The notes below the pieces were generated by a model. That model searched no databases, was not told the origin of the DNA, and saw only the letters and a list, made by a program, of their open reading frames with translations. Below are positions 17,369 to 25,224 of a stretch of DNA of 64,000 nucleotides, in pieces. A program made the position numbers and the translations under genes. Position 1 is the first letter of the stretch. Each line of letters opens with the position of its first letter. Source of the stretch: Microbacterium murale (GTDB lineage Bacteria; Actinomycetota; Actinomycetes; Actinomycetales; Microbacteriaceae); NCBI RefSeq assembly GCF_014635185.1, contig NZ_BMCM01000005.1:124001-188000 (forward strand). Reading direction: 5' to 3'.

Positions 17369-18370
17369 TCAGTCGATCGTGACGTAGTCGGGGCCGGAGT
17401 AGTGGCCGGTGGTCATCTTCTGACGCTGGAGTAGCACGTCGTTGAGCAGGCTGGAGGCGCCGAAGCGGAACAGGTGCGGCTGCAGCCATTCCTCGCCTGC
17501 CGTCTCGGCGACCGTGACGATGTACTTGATGGCGTCCTTGGACGTGCGGATGCCACCTGCGGGTTTCACGCCGATCTTCTCGCCGGTGCCGCGGTACCAG
17601 TCGCGCACGGTCTCGAGCATGAGCAACGTGGTGGGCAGGGTCGCTGCGGGCTGCACCTTGCCGGTGGACGTCTTGATGAAGTCGCCGCCCGCGAGGATGC
17701 CGAGCCACGACGCCCGCTTGATGTTGTCGTACGTGTTGAGTTCCCCGGTCTCGAGGATCACCTTCATCGATGCATAGCTGCCGTCTTCGCGGCGGCACGC
17801 TTCCTTCACCGCCGCGATCTGGTCGAACACGAGACCGTAGCGACCGGAGAGGAACGCCCCACGATCGATCACCATGTCGATCTCATCGGCGCCGGCCGCG
17901 ACCGCCTCAGCGGTGTCGGCGAGCTTGATGGCGAGCGAGGAGCGGCCACTCGGGAACGCGGTGGCGACCGCAGCGACAGAGATCTTGCCGTCGTCTGGGT
18001 CGCCGTGACGTGCGCCGAGCGCCTCGACGGCGTGGCCGACCATGTCGCCATAGACGCAGACGGCTGCGACGAGCGGCGTCGTCGGGTCACCGGCATCCGG
18101 TGTCTTCGCCTTCGCGACGAGCGAGCGCACCTTGCCGGGGGTATCGGCGCCCTCGAGGGTGGTGAGGTCGATCAGCGAGATGATCTTGTCGATCGCCCAT
18201 GCCTTCGACGTCGTCTTGATCGAGCGGGTGCCCAGGCCGGCAGCGCGCTGCTCGAGGCCGGTCGCGTCCACACCGGGGAGTCCGTGCAGGAAGCGACGCA
18301 GCGTGGCATCGTCGGGCTCTCCGCCCAGCACATCCACCGCAGAGCGGCGGGTGAGGTCTTTGGTCGTCAT
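17369..18370 (-). CDS. deoC: Deoxyribose-phosphate aldolase
   Basis: Splits 2-deoxyribose-5-phosphate into glyceraldehyde-3-phosphate and acetaldehyde, in the cytoplasm. 333 aa, longer than the E. coli enzyme by an N-terminal extension of roughly 60-70 residues. Class I aldolase motifs: ADEIDMVIDRGAFLSG, the Schiff-base lysine in DFIKTSTGK and the second lysine in GVKPAGGIRT. The start overlaps the regulator stop by 4 bases (ATGA). With the downstream aldehyde dehydrogenase it makes a short route from deoxynucleosides to central metabolism. Confidence 0.95.
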   Translation of the reverse strand: MTTKDLTRRSAVDVLGGEPDDATLRRFLHGLPGVDATGLEQRAAGLGTRSIKTTSKAWAIDKIISLIDLTTLEGADTPGKVRSLVAKAKTPDAGDPTTPLVAAVCVYGDMVGHAVEALGARHGDPDDGKISVAAVATAFPSGRSSLAIKLADTAEAVAAGADEIDMVIDRGAFLSGRYGLVFDQIAAVKEACRREDGSYASMKVILETGELNTYDNIKRASWLGILAGGDFIKTSTGKVQPAATLPTTLLMLETVRDWYRGTGEKIGVKPAGGIRTSKDAIKYIVTVAETAGEEWLQPHLFRFGASSLLNDVLLQRQKMTTGHYSGPDYVTID

Positions 18371-19302
18371 CGTTCCTCCAACAATGCTCGGGCTGTGTTC
18401 TCATCGGTCACCAGAACGCTGCACAGTCCGCTGGTCACGACTGTACGCGCGATGTCATGTTTCGGGGCGCCGGCGGTGACGAAGATCGCCTGCTTCGCCG
18501 CTCGCAGGCGATCAAGGCTGACGCCGACCGTGCGTGCGTCGAGCTGCGAGTCGACGATGTTGCCGTCCGCGTCGATGTAGCGCCCCAGCACGTCGCCGAC
18601 GGCTCCGCGACGAGCGAGTTCTTCGACATCTGCCGGTGTCAGATAGCCGTTCTCGACGTGCGCCGAGGATGCGTCGGCGGGGCCGGCAGAGTACAGATAG
18701 GTCTGCGCTTCGGCGGCCTGCTCCAAGATGGCGGAGACTGTCCGATCCGCTTCGATCGCCTGCTTCGTCTCGACGCGTTCCAGAATCGCGGGGCTGGGCA
18801 GCAGAGTCGTCTGTCCTCCGGCGCGCTGAGCGATGGTCATGGCGAGGTTCGCCGCTCCACCCGAACGCCGATTGAGACTCACGCCACCGTTGAGCTGGAC
18901 GACGGTCACGCCGTTCGCCCACCCCTCCGGCAATGCTTCTGCGACGGCCGTGAGCGTGCGGCCCCAACTCACGCCGAGCGTGCGCGGTACCGGGCGAAGA
19001 GCGGTCAGGTGATCTGCGACGGCCTGGGCGACACGATCAAGGGTTGTGCTCTCGTCATCCGGCATCGGGACGACCACTGCGTCGGCGAGGCCGAAACGCT
19101 CGGCGATCTCACGTTCGAGAGCGAGCTTGCGGGCACGCGGATGCACGATCTCGATCCGCACGATGCCCTTCTCCCTGGCGTGCGTGAGGAGGCGCCCCAC
19201 CTTCCACCGCGAGATCTTCAGGAGAGCGCCGATCTCGTCCTGCGTCTTCGCCTCGTCGTAGTAGAGCTCGGCGACTCGTACGGTGAGCAGATCTTCGTCC
19301 AC
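18367..19302 (-). CDS. SorC/DeoR-type sugar-binding transcriptional regulator of the deo operon
   Basis: 311 aa. N-terminal helix-turn-helix: VAELYYDEAKTQDEIGALLK then ISRWKVGRLL. The rest is the SorC sugar-binding domain (LGVSWGRTLTAVAEALP, VVQLNGGVSL, GLCSVLVTDENTARALL). B. subtilis DeoR, which controls dra-nupC-pdp, belongs to this family, so a deoxyribose-5-phosphate effector is likely but inferred. The start is GTG at 19302, chosen for the AGGGAGG placed 5 bases before it; the open frame upstream to 19413 crosses the operator palindrome. It overlaps deoC by 4 bases. Confidence 0.88.
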   Translation of the reverse strand: MDEDLLTVRVAELYYDEAKTQDEIGALLKISRWKVGRLLTHAREKGIVRIEIVHPRARKLALEREIAERFGLADAVVVPMPDDESTTLDRVAQAVADHLTALRPVPRTLGVSWGRTLTAVAEALPEGWANGVTVVQLNGGVSLNRRSGGAANLAMTIAQRAGGQTTLLPSPAILERVETKQAIEADRTVSAILEQAAEAQTYLYSAGPADASSAHVENGYLTPADVEELARRGAVGDVLGRYIDADGNIVDSQLDARTVGVSLDRLRAAKQAIFVTAGAPKHDIARTVVTSGLCSVLVTDENTARALLEER

Positions 19303-19334
19303 GGCATCCTCCCTTCCATGAACCAGCGTACGCG

Positions 19335-19364
19335 TGAGCACGCACGCGCGCATCTGCGTGCTCA
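19335..19364. promoter_or_regulatory. 30-base palindromic operator upstream of the deo operon
   Basis: TGAGCACGCA at 19335-19344 and TGCGTGCTCA at 19355-19364 are perfect 10-base inverted arms around a 10-base spacer. A second, offset inverted pair GCGCAT/ATGCGC (19348-19353 and 19364-19369) overlaps it. The centre lies about 45 bases upstream of the regulator's GTG, a suitable place for autoregulation and control of the whole operon. Confidence 0.65.
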
Positions 19365-19448
19365 TATGCGCAGGAGGGCGGCTGTCGGCGCGCATTCGCT
19401 GGCGCCACCGCATCCTCGACGCGAAGAGACCACCCCTCGGGACACGAC

Positions 19449-19480
19449 AAGGGGCTGCAGTCCGAAGACTGCAGCCCCTT
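19449..19480 (-). terminator. Strong hairpin terminator after clpP2
   Basis: Perfect 13-base arms (19449-19461 and 19468-19480, core GGGGCTGCAG) with a 6-base middle. On the clpP2 transcript strand the middle reads CUUCGG, a C(UUCG)G tetraloop. It starts 11 bases after the clpP2 stop. No T-run follows, typical of high-GC actinobacterial terminators. Confidence 0.85.
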
Positions 19481-19491
19481 GAAGAACCGGG

Positions 19492-20139
19492 TTATGAGGA
19501 GGTGCGCTTGCGCGTCGTCAGAACCTGATCGACGATGCCGTACTCGAGAGCCTCGGCTGCCGACAGGATGTTGTCGCGGTCGATGTCGCGGTTGACCTGC
19601 TCGACCGGCTTGCCCGTGTGCTTCGCCATGGTCTCCTCGAGCCAGGTGCGCATGCGGAGGATCTCCGCGGCCTGGATCTCGATGTCGGATGCCTGCCCCT
19701 GCCCAGCTTCGCCCATGGCGGGCTGGTGGATCAGAATGCGCGCGTTGGGCAGCGCAAGGCGCTTGCCTGGTGCACCGGCAGCCAACAGCACTGAGGCAGC
19801 CGAGGCCGCCTGACCGAGCACGACTGTCTGGATGTGCGGGGCGACGTACTGCATCGTGTCGTAGATCGCCGTCATCGCGGTGAAGGAGCCACCGGGCGAG
19901 TTGATGTACATCGTGATGTCGCGCTCGGCGTCCTGGCTCTCCAGAACGAGGAGCTGAGCCATCACGTCATCTGCTGACGCGTCGTCGACCTGCACGCCCA
20001 GGAAGATCACGCGGTCTTCGAAGAGCTTGTTGTACGGGTCCTGCCGCTTGAAGCCGTATGCCGTGCGCTCCTCGAACTGCGGGAGCACGTAACGGCTGGA
20101 GGGCAGGTTGCCGGCGGATTGGAAAGTAGGGGTGTACAT
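19492..20139 (-). CDS. clpP2: ATP-dependent Clp protease proteolytic subunit ClpP2
   Basis: Serine protease subunit of the Clp chamber, 215 aa. Catalytic Ser about residue 113 in GQAASAAS, His about 138 in RILIHQPAMG, Asp in the following helix region (NRDIDRDNILSA). The handle-region motif [12 protein letters not shown] is present. As the downstream member of a clpP pair it corresponds in position to mycobacterial ClpP2, where the two subunits form a mixed tetradecamer. It starts 20 bases after clpP1, with AGAGGA upstream of the ATG. Confidence 0.95.
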   Translation of the reverse strand: MYTPTFQSAGNLPSSRYVLPQFEERTAYGFKRQDPYNKLFEDRVIFLGVQVDDASADDVMAQLLVLESQDAERDITMYINSPGGSFTAMTAIYDTMQYVAPHIQTVVLGQAASAASVLLAAGAPGKRLALPNARILIHQPAMGEAGQGQASDIEIQAAEILRMRTWLEETMAKHTGKPVEQVNRDIDRDNILSAAEALEYGIVDQVLTTRKRTSS

Positions 20140-20159
20140 AGGAGTCCTCTCGAATCCGC

Positions 20160-20753
20160 TTAGTTGGCGTCCTGGTCGGTTCCGCCGCCGCCGATGACGT
20201 CGGCGGCCGATTCGCGGATGTGGTCGACGAAGCCGTACTCGAGGGCCTCGTCTGCGGTGAACCAGCGGTCGCGGTCACCGTCGGCGTTGATCTGCTCGAC
20301 CGTCTTGCCGGTCTGACCCGCCGTGATCTCGGCGAGACGCTTCTTCATCGAAAGGATCAACTGCGCCTGCGTCTGGATGTCACTGGACGTTCCGCCGAAG
20401 CCGCCGTGCGGCTGGTGCAGCAGCACGCGCGCGTTCGGCGTGATGTAGCGCTTGCCCTTCGTGCCGGCGGTCAGCAGCAGCTGTCCCATGGATGCCGCCA
20501 TGCCGATACCGACGGTCACGATGTCGTTCGGCACGAACTGCATCGTGTCGTAGATCGCCATGCCCGCGGTGATCGAGCCACCGGGTGAGTTGATGTAGAG
20601 GAAGATGTCCTTGTCCGAGTCTTCTGCTGCGAGAAGAAGGATCTTCGCGCAGATCTCGTTGGCGTTCTCGTCACGCACCTCGGATCCAAGCCAGATGATG
20701 CGATCCTTCAGCAGTCTGTCGAAGACGCTCGTCGCGACTAGGGGTTCAGCCAT
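20160..20753 (-). CDS. clpP1: ATP-dependent Clp protease proteolytic subunit ClpP1
   Basis: First clpP of the tandem pair, 197 aa. Catalytic Ser about residue 88 in [10 protein letters not shown] and His about 113 in [28 protein letters not shown] is the conserved substrate-strand region. The frame is open further upstream (to 20801), but the ATG at 20753 has GGAG 5 bases before it and gives the expected N-terminus MAEPL. Partner ATPase ClpX is encoded at 13717-14991. Confidence 0.95.
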   Translation of the reverse strand: MAEPLVATSVFDRLLKDRIIWLGSEVRDENANEICAKILLLAAEDSDKDIFLYINSPGGSITAGMAIYDTMQFVPNDIVTVGIGMAASMGQLLLTAGTKGKRYITPNARVLLHQPHGGFGGTSSDIQTQAQLILSMKKRLAEITAGQTGKTVEQINADGDRDRWFTADEALEYGFVDHIRESAADVIGGGGTDQDAN

Positions 20754-20833
20754 TTCAGCTCCAGTTTCCGTGTTCGGTTCTTCGAATCTACCGGCGACCA
20801 CACGGCACGAAGGCCCTGTTCGCCGTCGGCATA

Positions 20834-21328
20834 TCAGGCGTCGTGCTCACCGATCTCCCGCGCGTAGGCGGTCATCGAGCGGTGATAGCGCGGCAGGTGC
20901 GGCACGAGCGCGAGCAGCGCCACAGAAAGGGCTCTGTACGGTGCACCCGAGCTCGCGAGAGTCAGGGCATGGAACGCGGCGATGGCATCGCCGTGCGGCG
21001 AGCCCGCGGCATCCTGCTTTGCCTTCTCGAGCAGCGCAAGCGCCTGGGCGGTCTCGCCCACGTTCCGCAGCGAACTCGCGAGTTGGATGATCGCCTGCGG
21101 CTCGTGCTCAGCATCGAGGCCGAGATCCAGCGCTCTGCGGTAGAGCGCGATCGCCTCGAGTGGACGGCCTGCCGAGTCTCTTGCACCGGCGCGCTCGAAC
21201 TCCGCTCTCGCGTCGTCAGCACCGCGCTCGGCCGCGATCGCATCGATGCGCGAGATCACCTCGTCATCGACGAGCTCGTTCGCCGCGTCCTCCCAGACCT
21301 CGGCGATGCGGTCTTCCCATGTCTTCAT
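20834..21328 (-). CDS. Tetratricopeptide-repeat protein
   Basis: 164 aa, all-helical by appearance. TPR-like units are visible: [19 protein letters not shown], then [20 protein letters not shown] with LLEKAKQD, and [20 protein letters not shown]. There is no signal peptide or membrane helix, so a cytoplasmic protein-binding role is likely; the partner is unknown. It lies between tig and clpP1 on the same strand, a conserved-looking setting of protein quality-control genes. That link is positional only. Confidence 0.8.
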   Translation of the reverse strand: MKTWEDRIAEVWEDAANELVDDEVISRIDAIAAERGADDARAEFERAGARDSAGRPLEAIALYRRALDLGLDAEHEPQAIIQLASSLRNVGETAQALALLEKAKQDAAGSPHGDAIAAFHALTLASSGAPYRALSVALLALVPHLPRYHRSMTAYAREIGEHDA

Positions 21329-21344
21329 ACCTGCTCCTCATACG

Positions 21345-21378
21345 CGAAAGGACGGATGCCGCAGCATCCGTCCTTTCG
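21345..21378 (-). terminator. Strong hairpin terminator after tig
   Basis: Perfect 15-base arms at 21345-21359 and 21364-21378 (core AAAGGACGGATGC) with a 4-base loop CGCA. It lies 17 bases beyond the tig stop and directly upstream of the TPR gene start. It separates tig from the next transcription unit. Confidence 0.85.
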
Positions 21379-21395
21379 TCACGATCGGGGTGCGA

Positions 21396-22907
21396 TCACT
21401 CGGCCTTGTCGGCAGCCTTCTTGGCCGGAGCCTTCTTGGCGGCCGGCTTCTTGGCGGCGGGCTTCTCAGCGTCGTCGTCCTTCTTGGCCGGGGCCTTCTT
21501 CGCAGGCGCCTTCTTCGCAGCGGGCTTCTCAGCACCCTCGGCGTCGTCGGCCTTCTTCGCGGCAGCCTTCTTCGCCGGGGCCTTCTTCGCCGGCTTCTCG
21601 TCGGCGACAGCTTCGGTCTCATCCTCGTCATCAACGGCGACGAAGCCCGACAGGTCAACGGTCTTGCCGTTGGAGTCGACGACCTTCACCTTGCCGAGCG
21701 CGACCGCGAGAGCCTTGTTGCGGGCGACCTCGCCGGCGAGCGCCGGGAGCTGGTTCGAGGACTGCAGCGCCTCGACGAACTCCTGGGGCGCCATGCCGTA
21801 CTGGGCCGCGGACTGGATGATGTACTGGCTGAGCTCCTCCTGCGAGACCTGCACGTCGGCCTGCTCGGCGATCGTGTCGAGGAGAACCTGCGTGCGGAAC
21901 TGCTTCTCGCTCGCCTCGGTGACCTCGGCGCGGTGCTCGTCGTCCTCGAGACGGTTCTCGGACTCGAGGTGGTTGTGCACCTCGTCCTCGATGAGCTTCG
22001 GCGGAACCGGGATGTCGATCTTCTCGAGCAGCGTCTCGATGAGCTGGTCGCGAGCAGCCGAGCCCTGACCGAAGACAGCCTGCTCGCTCACGCGCTCAGC
22101 GAGGCTCGCACGCAGCTCTGCGATCGTGTCGAACTCGCTCGCGATCTGAGCGAAGTCGTCGTCGGCCTCTGGGAGCTCGCGCTCCTTGACGGCCTTGACG
22201 GAGACGGAGACCTCGGCCTCGGAGCCGGCGTGGTCGCCGCCCACGAGCTTGGAGTTGAAAGTGGTGTCCTCGCCGGCGGTGAGGGACTCGATCGCGTCGT
22301 CGATGCCCTCGAGCAGCTCGCCGGAGCCGACCTCGTACGAGACGCCCTCGGCGCGGTCGATCTCGGCGCCGTCGATCGTGGCGACCAGATCGAGCTCGAC
22401 GAAGTCGCCCTTCGCGGCCGGGCGGTCGACCGGGATGAGGGTGCCGAAGCGTGCGCGCAGGGTGTCGAGCTCGGCGTCGAGTGCTGCCTCGTCGGCCTCG
22501 ACGGCGTCGACCGTCAACGTGATGTCGTCGAACGAGGGAACCTCGATCTCGGGACGGACGTCGACCTCGACCTCGACGATCAGATCGCCGGAGAAGTCCT
22601 TCTCGTTCGGCCACTGGGTGATGTCGGCCGAGGGCTTGCCCACGACGCGCAGGTTCTGCTCGTTGGCAGCTTCGCGGAAGAACTTGTCGAGGCCCTCGTT
22701 GACGGCGTGCTCGATGACAGCGCCGCGACCGATGCGCTGATCGATGATCGGAGCCGGGACCTTGCCCTTGCGGAAGCCGGGGATCTGGACGTCCTGAGCG
22801 ATGTGCTCGTACGCGTGTGCAACGCTCGGCTTGAGGTCGTCCGGGGTGACCGTGATGGTGAGCTTGGCCCGGGTCGGGGTCAGCTTCTCAACGGTGCTGT
22901 TCGCCAT
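21396..22907 (-). CDS. tig: Trigger factor with Lys/Ala/Pro-rich C-terminal tail
   Basis: Ribosome-associated chaperone and peptidyl-prolyl isomerase, 503 aa. The ribosome-binding signature [12 protein letters not shown] is near residues 44-55. The PPIase domain follows ([14 protein letters not shown] onward) and then the helical chaperone domain, up to about residue 430. The last ~67 residues (about 437-503) are repeats of PAKKAPAKK and PAAKK separated by acidic DDAE patches, extending well past the length of the E. coli protein (432 aa). The tail is probably disordered and could contact rRNA. AAGGAG lies 11 bases before the ATG. Confidence 0.95.
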   Translation of the reverse strand: MANSTVEKLTPTRAKLTITVTPDDLKPSVAHAYEHIAQDVQIPGFRKGKVPAPIIDQRIGRGAVIEHAVNEGLDKFFREAANEQNLRVVGKPSADITQWPNEKDFSGDLIVEVEVDVRPEIEVPSFDDITLTVDAVEADEAALDAELDTLRARFGTLIPVDRPAAKGDFVELDLVATIDGAEIDRAEGVSYEVGSGELLEGIDDAIESLTAGEDTTFNSKLVGGDHAGSEAEVSVSVKAVKERELPEADDDFAQIASEFDTIAELRASLAERVSEQAVFGQGSAARDQLIETLLEKIDIPVPPKLIEDEVHNHLESENRLEDDEHRAEVTEASEKQFRTQVLLDTIAEQADVQVSQEELSQYIIQSAAQYGMAPQEFVEALQSSNQLPALAGEVARNKALAVALGKVKVVDSNGKTVDLSGFVAVDDEDETEAVADEKPAKKAPAKKAAAKKADDAEGAEKPAAKKAPAKKAPAKKDDDAEKPAAKKPAAKKAPAKKAADKAE

Positions 22908-22970
22908 GCTTGTGTGTTCTCCTTGTGATTTCCGCGTGATGATGCGGTCGTGAGGTATGGAGGGCCGTGG

Positions 22971-23044
22971 TCGGGGCGACAGGATTTGAACCTGCGACTT
23001 CCCGCTCCCAAAGCGGGCGCTCTACCAAGCTGAGCTACGCCCCG
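22971..23044 (-). tRNA. trnP: tRNA-Pro (anticodon UGG)
   Basis: Complete cloverleaf on the minus strand. The acceptor pairs CGGGGCG with CGCCCCG, discriminator A. The anticodon stem CCCGC/GCGGG encloses the loop TTTGGGA with anticodon TGG. The T-arm loop GTTCAAATCC and D-arm AGCTCAGCTTGGTAGAGC are normal. CCA is not encoded. It lies just upstream of tig. Confidence 0.95.
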
Positions 23045-23106
23045 TGACCCCGCGCGCGGGAACGGCCTTGTCGAGTCTAACGGACAGGAGCTCTCTCATC
23101 GTCCGC

Positions 23107-23112
23107 TATGAT
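23107..23112 (+). promoter_or_regulatory. Candidate -10 element for tRNA-Gly
   Basis: TATGAT at 23107-23112, about 40 bases before the mature tRNA start. A matching -35 is not clear. It is the only good -10 candidate in the 108 bases between the two divergent tRNA genes. Confidence 0.4.
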
Positions 23113-23152
23113 TGTCAGGTCGGCATCCACGCCCCTCAAAGGGCCGGATTCC

Positions 23153-23226
23153 GGGGCTGTAGCTTAGTGGTAAAGCCTCTGTCTTCCAAACAGATGATGC
23201 GAGTTCGATTCTCGTCAGCCCCTCCA
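23153..23226 (+). tRNA. trnG: tRNA-Gly (anticodon UCC)
   Basis: Acceptor GGGGCTG pairs with CAGCCCC, discriminator T, and CCA is encoded (23224-23226). The anticodon stem TCTGT/ACAGA encloses CTTCCAA with anticodon TCC. D-arm AGCTTAGTGGTAAAGCC and T-arm GCGAGTTCGATTCTCGT are normal. The following gene's ribosome site begins 8 bases after the CCA. Confidence 0.95.
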
Positions 23227-23244
23227 CTTTCCTCAGGAGGATTC

Positions 23245-24459
23245 GTGACCGGACCGACTGTTCCTCCTCCGTCAGGCGGTCACGACCTCGGTGCGAGCTT
23301 CGGCGCACCGGTCGCCGCGGTGCAGCCATCCGCACCGAGATCGCACAGACGGCGCAACTCTCTGATCTGGGTCGCTATCGGCATCGTGGCGATCGCGGGC
23401 GCGTGCACTGCTGTGCAGATCGGTGCGAACCTCGGCTACGACGACGCCCTCATCGGCTTCGAAGACGCGATCGATGACGCTGAGGACAGCGCCCTGCTTC
23501 TTGACGATGAACTGGCTGCGCTCGGAGGCACTCTCGCCGTGGCATCCGGCATCGCGGACCATGACGCCGGAGTTCTCATGGATGCCGCCTCGAAGGAGGC
23601 GTTGATCGCAACAGTCGGCGAAGCGGAGACGGTCGTCTCGGACGGCACGGCGGTCCGTGAGCAGCAGTTCCCGGCGGCGGACGAGAAACCGACCTGGGCG
23701 TGGGAACTGTTCGGCGAGACGACGCAGTTGAACGCCGACCGCGATGCGGCCGACGACCTCTTCGATGAATTCGACACCGCCGGCCGGTCGGCTGAAGATG
23801 CGGCACGCACCCTCGAAGAGGCAGGGGTCACCGCGATCACGTCGGCCGCGGATGCTGCCGCGGGATTCGAGGCCGCACACGTGTCGGCGCGAAACCTCGA
23901 TGTCATCGCGCTGCGGTCGGCGGCGGAGCGGCTGCAGCAGACAGAGGGATCCCTCGATGAGACCGCCGCGGCGGCGTACACCGATCTCGAGGCGGCGGCA
24001 TCGCAGATGCTGGTGTCTGAGCAGGCAGAGCTCGCAGAGAAGAGCGGACCGCTCTACGACGCACGCCTGGAGATCGAGGCCTTCGCACGTTCCCTCGCCC
24101 CCGGCGTGCTGCTCGACTTCGACTGGTCCGAGTTCGTGAACGGTTACGGCTACGCCGACAGCATGGGCGGCTACGCCACCTGGTGGTATGCCGACCCGGG
24201 CTACGCGACGATCGAACTGTCGAACTCGGTCGCCGCGTACTGGCCTGGTGCGCGCAGCGAAGCGCTCGTCGCTCACGAGGTCGGCCACGCCATCAGCGTC
24301 AAGTGCGACGGCATGTACGACGACTCCGATCAGAGCAACATCGAGGCGTGGGCGACGGCCTGGGCCATCAGCATGGGCTTCACCGACGCCGCCAACGGCA
24401 CCTCGGCCTACGGCCCTCCGCCGCAGTCGCTGATCGACGCCGCGGCCGGGTGCCGCTGA
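23245..24459 (+). CDS. Membrane-anchored protein with extracellular HEXXH-x18-E zincin motif
   Basis: 404 aa, function unrecognised. A Pro-rich N-terminus and RRR before one hydrophobic helix (about 39-60) suggest an N-in, C-out membrane anchor. The long middle is acidic and Ala-rich, likely helical or coiled. Near the C-terminus AHEVGHAIS gives HEVGH at residues 344-348, and Glu 367 (NIEAWATAW) follows after exactly 18 residues, a gluzincin-like zinc site. The GTG at 23245 is chosen because AGGAGG lies 4 bases before it; the frame upstream would run through the tRNA. It is probably an extracytoplasmic metalloprotease, possibly inactive; the motif is seen, the activity is inferred. Confidence 0.75.
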   Translation: MTGPTVPPPSGGHDLGASFGAPVAAVQPSAPRSHRRRNSLIWVAIGIVAIAGACTAVQIGANLGYDDALIGFEDAIDDAEDSALLLDDELAALGGTLAVASGIADHDAGVLMDAASKEALIATVGEAETVVSDGTAVREQQFPAADEKPTWAWELFGETTQLNADRDAADDLFDEFDTAGRSAEDAARTLEEAGVTAITSAADAAAGFEAAHVSARNLDVIALRSAAERLQQTEGSLDETAAAAYTDLEAAASQMLVSEQAELAEKSGPLYDARLEIEAFARSLAPGVLLDFDWSEFVNGYGYADSMGGYATWWYADPGYATIELSNSVAAYWPGARSEALVAHEVGHAISVKCDGMYDDSDQSNIEAWATAWAISMGFTDAANGTSAYGPPPQSLIDAAAGCR

Positions 24460-24477
24460 ACGGATCAGCCCCAACGA

Positions 24478-24513
24478 CGAAACCGCCGCGACTGATGAGT
24501 CGCAGCGGTTTCG
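24478..24513. terminator. Bidirectional hairpin terminator
   Basis: CGAAACCGC/GCGGTTTCG outer arms (24478-24486, 24505-24513), one C/A mismatch, then GCGACT/AGTCGC inner arms and a GATG loop. It lies between the convergent HEXXH-protein gene and rbpA, so it can serve both. Confidence 0.8.
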
Positions 24514-24534
24514 GCAGAATTCAGATGGAGCGGA

Positions 24535-24891
24535 TCACGCCTGCCCGCGACGCTCGCGCAGCTGCGTGAGGGCGTCATCGAGAAGCTGCGACGCCTCGTC
24601 ATCCGTGCGACGTTCCTTCACGTAGGCGAGGTGCGTCTTGTACGGCTCGTTCTTCGCCAGCGACGGCGGGTTCGCCTTGTCGCGACCGGCAGGAAGCCCG
24701 GACTGCGGGTGATCGATCGTCTCCGGGATCTCCTCTTCGGGGAGCCCTGCGGCGAAGTAGCGGACAGTCTCGTTGCCGAGCGCATCCCAGTACGACACGG
24801 CGGTACGGTCGGCGTGGTAGCCGTGGTCCTGCTCCCCCATCGGGCCGGAGCCCACACGGGTTCCGCGGATCGCGTTTCCTCCACTGGCCAT
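24535..24891 (-). CDS. rbpA: RNA polymerase-binding protein RbpA
   Basis: Actinobacterial factor that binds RNA polymerase and the principal sigma factor to stabilise open complexes; 118 aa. The N-terminal tail AIRGTRVGSGPM and the C-terminal sigma-interacting helices (THLAYVKERRTDDEASQLL, then ALTQLRERRG) match the family pattern THWxMLxERR...LEERLxxLR. The central domain has no cysteine, whereas Streptomyces RbpA carries zinc-binding cysteines, so this is a zinc-free version. It starts 2 bases after the secG stop, with AGGTG upstream, and is probably translationally coupled. Confidence 0.85.
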   Translation of the reverse strand: MASGGNAIRGTRVGSGPMGEQDHGYHADRTAVSYWDALGNETVRYFAAGLPEEEIPETIDHPQSGLPAGRDKANPPSLAKNEPYKTHLAYVKERRTDDEASQLLDDALTQLRERRGQA

Positions 24892-24893
24892 GG

Positions 24894-25142
24894 TCAGATC
24901 ACCTCGAGCTTCGTGATGAGTCCGAGCGCGACGATGGAGATGAACCACACGAGCGCAAGGACGATGGTGAAACGGTTGAGGTTTCGCTCCGCGAGACCGG
25001 ACGAGCCGACCGCAGAGGTCATCCCACCGCCGAACATGTCGGACAGACCGCCACCGCGGCCCTTGTGGAGAAGGATGAGGAGTGTCAGCAGGACGCTGGT
25101 GATGCCCAGCAGGACCTGAAGGACGAACTCAAGAATTGCCAC
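24894..25142 (-). CDS. secG: Preprotein translocase subunit SecG
   Basis: Small membrane subunit of the Sec translocon, 82 aa. Two hydrophobic helices (about 5-25 and 57-78) flank the conserved cytoplasmic loop LLHKGRGGGLSDMFGGG. GTG start. It is followed after 2 bases by rbpA and preceded by the tpiA terminator with its own promoter candidate. The gap-pgk-tpiA-secG order is common in actinobacteria. Confidence 0.95.
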   Translation of the reverse strand: MAILEFVLQVLLGITSVLLTLLILLHKGRGGGLSDMFGGGMTSAVGSSGLAERNLNRFTIVLALVWFISIVALGLITKLEVI

Positions 25143-25187
25143 GAAGAAGAGCCTTTCGAAGGGGCTGTTGTGTGCCCGTAAGGGTCA

Positions 25188-25193
25188 AGTATA
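25188..25193 (-). promoter_or_regulatory. Candidate -10 element of secG-rbpA
   Basis: On the minus strand the sequence is TATACT, a close match to the -10 consensus, between the tpiA terminator and the secG start. The -35 would fall in the terminator stem and is not clear. Confidence 0.45.
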
Positions 25194-25197
25194 CGCA

Positions 25198-25221
25198 GTG
25201 ACGGGGCCGCAGCCCCGTCAC
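25198..25221 (-). terminator. Hairpin terminator after tpiA
   Basis: GTGACGGGGC (25198-25207) pairs perfectly with GCCCCGTCAC (25212-25221) around a CGCA loop. It begins 3 bases after the tpiA stop. Confidence 0.8.
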
Positions 25222-25224
25222 CGT

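Noticed and set aside
21399-21599. Separate histone-like gene at the end of tig
   Set aside because: The Lys/Ala repeats are in frame with trigger factor and have no start or ribosome site of their own.
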